Shown here piece after piece: positions 15,041 to 18,247 of a stretch of 18,247 nt of DNA. Source of the stretch: JBBSOW01 sp038259365 (GTDB lineage: Bacteria > Actinomycetota > Actinomycetes > Propionibacteriales > Propionibacteriaceae); contig JBBSOW010000059.1 in assembly GCA_038259365.1 (NCBI GenBank), positions 1 to 18,247 on the forward strand, written 5' to 3'. The notes beneath the pieces were generated by a model. That model ran no database searches, was not told the DNA's origin, and saw nothing but the letters and a program-made list of their open reading frames with translations. The translations under genes and the position numbers were made by a program. Position 1 is the stretch's first letter; the number at the start of each line of letters is the position of its first letter.

Positions 15041-15082
15041 CGACAAAGCCCGGACTCGAGAAACCGAGTCCGGGCTTTGTCG
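15041..15082. terminator. Strong bidirectional terminator between clpC and the hydroxyproline operon
   Basis: An 18-bp perfect stem pairs 15041-15058 with 15065-15082 around the 6-nt loop AGAAAC. The stem ends in AAAG/CTTT runs on both strands, so it can serve both converging transcription units. It lies 18 nt after the clpC stop and 26 nt beyond the end of the reductase gene. Confidence 0.88.
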
Positions 15083-15108
15083 ATGGCGGCATCGAGCCGG
15101 GGGTGGGC

Positions 15109-16044
15109 TCAACGCTCGGCTTGGCCGGCGTCCCAGCGTCGATGGATGGCTTGCGCGACCACGAGGTCCTGCCAGCCCATCCCGACGCCCTTGAATACCG
15201 AGATACCCGCGACCGATGAATCCGTGAGGACAGCGGACAGGCCGAGCAGGTCGGCCCGAGTGAGAGCGCCCGAGCTTTCGGCCATAATGATGTCCCCGGC
15301 CTCCCGCAGGGCGACATCGGCGGTTTCGACCACGATGTGCTGGGCGCGCTGCAGCGTGATGTCGTCGATCTCCCGCGCGGTCGGCTCGTGCGAGCCGACC
15401 GCCACGACGCACGCCCGCTCGGGCAGTAGCCGGCCGTCGAAGACCGGTTCGCGGGCGGTGGTGGCACACACGACGATGTCGGCATCGCTGACCGCTTCCG
15501 GCGTGCCGGTCGCCGCGAGCAACCCGGTGCCGGCCACCCTCTCGGCGAACTCTCGCGCCGCTTCGGGCCTCCGCCCGACCACCGTCACGCTCTCGATGGG
15601 CCGCACGGTCCGGACCGCCTCGATATGACCCATCGCCTGCGGGCCGCAGCCGAAGACCACCATCGAGCGGGCCTCGGGAGAGGCGAGGTGCTTGACCGCC
15701 AACGCCGAGACGGCGGGTGTTCGCAGTGTGGTCAGCGCGGCGCCCTCGAGCAGCGCGACGGGGGTCAACGTTTTGGGATCGTAGAGCACATAGAGCCCCT
15801 GGATCCGTGGCAGCCCCAGCCCGGCGTTGCCGGGCGCGAGGGTGGTGAGTTTGACGCCGGCTGCGGTATCGGTTTCGGCCGGCATGAGCAGAAGCTGGCC
15901 GTGACGCAGATCCAGCACCGACCGCGACAAGGCGGCCGTGGGATCCAGGCCGTCGGACAGGGCGGCCTCCAGGGCGGCTATCGCGTCGGCCCAGCCCACC
16001 GTCTCGAAGACCGTCGTCGCGTCGAGGTAGGGCGGCGCGTTCAC
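15109..16044 (-). CDS. Ornithine cyclodeaminase/mu-crystallin family reductase, probable delta1-pyrroline-2-carboxylate reductase
   Basis: The 311-residue protein has the substrate-binding GVKLTTL (K65), RTPAVSALA (R108), the Rossmann dinucleotide motif VVFGCGPQAMGH (129-140), and VVGRRPEAA, all typical of the family. Members include ornithine cyclodeaminase, alanine dehydrogenase, and NAD(P)H-dependent reductases that convert delta1-pyrroline-2-carboxylate to L-proline. Context with aconitase X and a proline racemase homologue favours the last role; the sequence alone does not decide. GTG 16044 is chosen because it overlaps the upstream TGA as GTGA and gives the normal N-terminus. The longer frame to 16242 encodes an Arg-rich shadow. 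It is the last gene of the operon, ending at the shared terminator. Confidence 0.87.
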   Translation of the reverse strand: MNAPPYLDATTVFETVGWADAIAALEAALSDGLDPTAALSRSVLDLRHGQLLLMPAETDTAAGVKLTTLAPGNAGLGLPRIQGLYVLYDPKTLTPVALLEGAALTTLRTPAVSALAVKHLASPEARSMVVFGCGPQAMGHIEAVRTVRPIESVTVVGRRPEAAREFAERVAGTGLLAATGTPEAVSDADIVVCATTAREPVFDGRLLPERACVVAVGSHEPTAREIDDITLQRAQHIVVETADVALREAGDIIMAESSGALTRADLLGLSAVLTDSSVAGISVFKGVGMGWQDLVVAQAIHRRWDAGQAER

Positions 16045-16517
16045 TCGACGACCCCGGTTCCGGCAACGTCGTCGTGGTGTACCGCGACGCGTGCCCCGCC
16101 ACCCGCCGACCCCGCATCGACGACGACGACCTGGCCGGATTCGAGCCGGGTCAAGTCGGCCGCGCTGACCTGCACCACAGGGATGGACCGGCCATAGATC
16201 TCGGCCGCCACCAGCACTCCGGTCACCACGATCGTGTCGCACTCCACCAACAGGATCGCCGCGGGCGAGGCGCCGGCCCGGATCAGCTCGGCCAGCACGG
16301 CGGTGGACGAACTGGACCCTCGGCCGGTCGGCATGGCCACCAGCCGGTCGGTCAACGACTCGCCGAACTGCGGATGCCGGGCCTCCACGATCCGGCCGCG
16401 GGGGTCGACCCCTCCCCAGAAGGACAGCGGCTCGTCGAGACGTAGGACGATTCCCTGCGCCCGTCCCGGGTGGAGCGAGCGGCCGCGCACGGCGGGCTCA
16501 AGACCAGAGGGCGTCAT
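16041..16517 (-). CDS. Aconitase X small (swivel) subunit, DUF126 family
   Basis: The 158-residue protein matches the AcnX swivel domain. It has the glycine/serine loop PTGRGSSSSTAVLAELIR (63-80), likely involved in binding the substrate carboxylate or phosphate, and a beta-rich C-terminus with GQVVVVD. With the large subunit it would form a hydro-lyase. The partner gene directly upstream overlaps it by 20 bp. ATG 16517 is preferred, with AAAGGTG about 8 nt upstream, over ATG 16559, which would add residues with no family resemblance. The two-gene arrangement is one of the known AcnX forms; other bacteria have a single fused chain. Confidence 0.85.
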   Translation of the reverse strand: MTPSGLEPAVRGRSLHPGRAQGIVLRLDEPLSFWGGVDPRGRIVEARHPQFGESLTDRLVAMPTGRGSSSSTAVLAELIRAGASPAAILLVECDTIVVTGVLVAAEIYGRSIPVVQVSAADLTRLESGQVVVVDAGSAGGGARVAVHHDDVAGTGVVE

Positions 16518-17784
16518 CGCGAAGCACCTTTCCGGCGCGCGCGGAGGCCACGCACTCACCGAGACTGCCCAACACGGTATCGATGCCGAGGTTCGCCGGG
16601 GCGTACCAGGCCCACTTGCCGGAGTTGGTCATCACGTTGCGGACCTCGGGTGACAAGACCGGGGTGACGTAGGTGCACGTGTCGGTAAGGATCCGCCCTC
16701 CGGCCTGCCAAACCGGCTCGGCGTACCCGAGCTCGCGCGCCCGAGCCAGGACTCCTCGGCTGGTCGAAACGTAGACATCGACCTCAGGGGAGAAGGCGAT
16801 GCCGTCCTCGAGCTCGCCGGCTAGGGCCGCAAACTCGGCCAGCGAGAAGTGTGGGGTGCCGAGGCTGATGGCATCCAGCCGGTCGTCGGTCGCGGTGCTC
16901 AACCGGTCGCGAACCGCCCGCAGGTCCTCGGTCTGGATCGTGATCGAGGGAGATTCGGCGTTCAAGACGGCGTCCACGCTCGGAGCCTCGGGCGTCACGC
17001 CGGCCACGTGGAACAGCGCCACCCCGCCCGAGGAAGCGGCCGCGGCCCCCAGCGCCTTCAACCGGTCCTCGGTCAAGCCGTCGTCGCCGAGGTCGCCGGG
17101 TAAACCGGTGAGGATCGCCACTTGGGTTCGTGCGCGATCGCCCAGCAAGGCACCGATCGTGGGCCAGGCGGCGTCTTGAGCCAGCAGCGAGGCCGACACC
17201 TGGGAGAAGTCCAGCCGCAACGTGGCCCGGCGGGCATCGTCGCGATGCAGCCCGGCGAACGGCACCCGGCCGGTGATGGCCGCGGCCACGTCGAGAAAGT
17301 CGCCGTACCGATCGCTGCGCGCCCCCAATACCGAGTTGACGAACACGATCGCGTTCGACTCCGCCCACGCGACGTGCGCGCCGCGGCCGGGGCGATGCCC
17401 GCTCTGGTACGGCGCACAGGACCACGTCTGCTCACACCCCAGGGCGACGTGAGCATCCATCAGCCGCCTGCCGTGGTCGGCCAGGGTGGCATCGGCGTGC
17501 ACCAACCCCGGGTGCAGGAGGTCGAGGGATCCGACATTGAGGGTGGTGCGGACGCGGACCCGCCCGCCGAGCCGGACCAGCCGCTCGGTGAAGTCCAGCC
17601 CGGCCACCCCGTGGTAGAGGCAGCCATCGGCGTGCGCCGATTCGATCTCCTGCAACCGCTCGGCGCCGTTGGCCCGGGCCACCCCGACGACGATCCGCAT
17701 GCAGAGGGCGACGGCCGCACCGTCCTCACCGTCCAGCATCGCCTGCTCGACGCGGCTGAGGAGCAGCCCCTCCGCCGGCTTCAC
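16498..17784 (-). CDS. Aconitase X large (catalytic) subunit, probable cis-3-hydroxy-L-proline dehydratase
   Basis: The 428-residue protein carries AcnX landmarks: GCEQTWSCAPYQ with C117 and C123, VNSVLGARSDRYGD, SLGTPHFSLAEF, LTDTCTYV with C370, and MTNSGKWAWYAP. The three cysteines are the likely iron-sulfur ligands. Known AcnX enzymes dehydrate cis-3-hydroxy-L-proline to delta1-pyrroline-2-carboxylate in bacteria, or mevalonate 5-phosphate in archaea. The proline-related neighbours favour the former. The GTG start at 17784 overlaps the TGA of the proline racemase family gene as GTGA, indicating coupled translation. No membrane or signal segments are seen. Confidence 0.88.
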   Translation of the reverse strand: MKPAEGLLLSRVEQAMLDGEDGAAVALCMRIVVGVARANGAERLQEIESAHADGCLYHGVAGLDFTERLVRLGGRVRVRTTLNVGSLDLLHPGLVHADATLADHGRRLMDAHVALGCEQTWSCAPYQSGHRPGRGAHVAWAESNAIVFVNSVLGARSDRYGDFLDVAAAITGRVPFAGLHRDDARRATLRLDFSQVSASLLAQDAAWPTIGALLGDRARTQVAILTGLPGDLGDDGLTEDRLKALGAAAASSGGVALFHVAGVTPEAPSVDAVLNAESPSITIQTEDLRAVRDRLSTATDDRLDAISLGTPHFSLAEFAALAGELEDGIAFSPEVDVYVSTSRGVLARARELGYAEPVWQAGGRILTDTCTYVTPVLSPEVRNVMTNSGKWAWYAPANLGIDTVLGSLGECVASARAGKVLRDDALWS

Positions 17785-18247
17785 AGCAGGAATCCGGCCG
17801 GAAACGGATCTTCGGGATCCAAGAAGTATTGGGCGGTGCCGGTCACCCAGGCCCGCCCCGTGATGATGGGCAGCACGGCGGTCACGCCACCGGCAGTCTC
17901 GGTCTCGGCGACCAGGCGACCGATGAATCGGGTGCCGATGAAGGATTCGTTGACGAAGTCGGTGTGCAAAGCGAGCTCACCTCGAGCGTGCAGTTGCGCC
18001 ATCCGGGCGCTGGTGCCGGTTCCGCAGGGACTCCGATCGACCCACCCCGGATGAATCGCCATGGCGTGGCGGGAGTGCTGGGCGTTCGACCCGGGGGCCA
18101 GCATCGCGACGTGACGGCAACCGGCGATGGCGGCCTCGCTGACGTGTTGGGGCCGGTCTTGGGTGTTGATGGCCCCCATGATGGCCAGACCGGCCGCCAG
18201 AATGGGCTGCTTGGCCCGGCGGTCGAAGGGCAAACCCAGCTCGGACA
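17781..18247 (-). CDS. Proline racemase family protein, probable hydroxyproline 2-epimerase (5' end outside window)
   Basis: Only the C-terminal 155 or so residues are visible. The frame continues past the window edge (SELGLPFDRR at the boundary), so the apparent TTG at 18233 is not the start. DRSPCGTGTSARMAQLHARGEL contains the second catalytic residue as Cys (codon 18024-18026). Trans-3-hydroxy-L-proline dehydratases of this family have Thr there, so the sequence points to an epimerase or racemase. The first catalytic residue (Cys or Ser) lies outside the window. NESFIGTRFIGRL and TGRAWVTGTAQYFLDPEDPFPAGFLL are typical family ends. It is the first visible gene of the operon and overlaps the aconitase X gene by 4 bp. 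Confidence 0.88.
   Translation of the reverse strand, partial: SELGLPFDRRAKQPILAAGLAIMGAINTQDRPQHVSEAAIAGCRHVAMLAPGSNAQHSRHAMAIHPGWVDRSPCGTGTSARMAQLHARGELALHTDFVNESFIGTRFIGRLVAETETAGGVTAVLPIITGRAWVTGTAQYFLDPEDPFPAGFLL

Noticed and set aside
12179..16117. A 1312-codon minus-strand open frame antisense to clpC
   Set aside because: It overlaps an unambiguous clpC along its whole length, has no family resemblance, and is expected from third-position GC bias in high-GC DNA.

Overview
The window is high-GC, densely coded chromosomal DNA, G+C about two thirds by eye. It reads as a high-GC Actinomycetota, possibly Propionibacteriales; the family-level guess is weak. The main support is the block ppa / dac / DUF2342 metalloprotease / tilS / hpt / ftsH / folK / DUF3180 / lsr2 / clpC, a neighbourhood typical of actinobacteria. 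Further support comes from the Lsr2 protein, an HEGGH-type FtsH, GTG starts and leaderless-looking promoters (TAnnnT, then 6 nt, then ATG).

Layout. (1) 1-2951, minus strand: a large alpha-helical protein of unknown function cut by the window edge, a SixA-type histidine phosphatase, and a TRM11-like methyltransferase. The last two are probably co-transcribed. (2) 3027-3512, plus: a Nudix hydrolase, ending in a hairpin shared with the convergent ppa gene. (3) 3544-4107, minus: inorganic pyrophosphatase. (4) 4203-10427, plus: a PBP4-type D,D-carboxypeptidase, a DUF2342 zinc metalloprotease-like protein, tRNA(Ile)-lysidine synthetase, hypoxanthine phosphoribosyltransferase, and the membrane protease FtsH. 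(5) 10520-11598, plus: an HPPK (FolK)-fold protein with a badly eroded active site, and a DUF3180 membrane protein. (6) 11599-11922: a gene-free, AT-rich stretch upstream of lsr2. (7) 11923-15022, plus: the xenogeneic silencer Lsr2 and the Clp ATPase ClpC, closed by a perfect 18-bp terminator hairpin. (8) 15109-18247, minus: a tightly overlapping catabolic operon with a proline racemase family protein (partial), the large and small subunits of a two-subunit aconitase X, and an ornithine cyclodeaminase/mu-crystallin family reductase. This gene set matches 3-hydroxyproline degradation to proline.

How the genes work together. Most of the plus-strand block is housekeeping: cell wall, tRNA modification, purine salvage and protein quality control. 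The notable points are the contraction of that block and the catabolic operon. The usual folE-folP-folB are absent between ftsH and folK, and the usual panC/panD/coaX/lysS group is absent between DUF3180 and lsr2. The remaining FolK has lost most of its recognisable pterin-pocket residues. I found no tRNA, rRNA, CRISPR array, insertion sequence or prophage. The best candidate for something undescribed is the FolK-derived protein paired with DUF3180.
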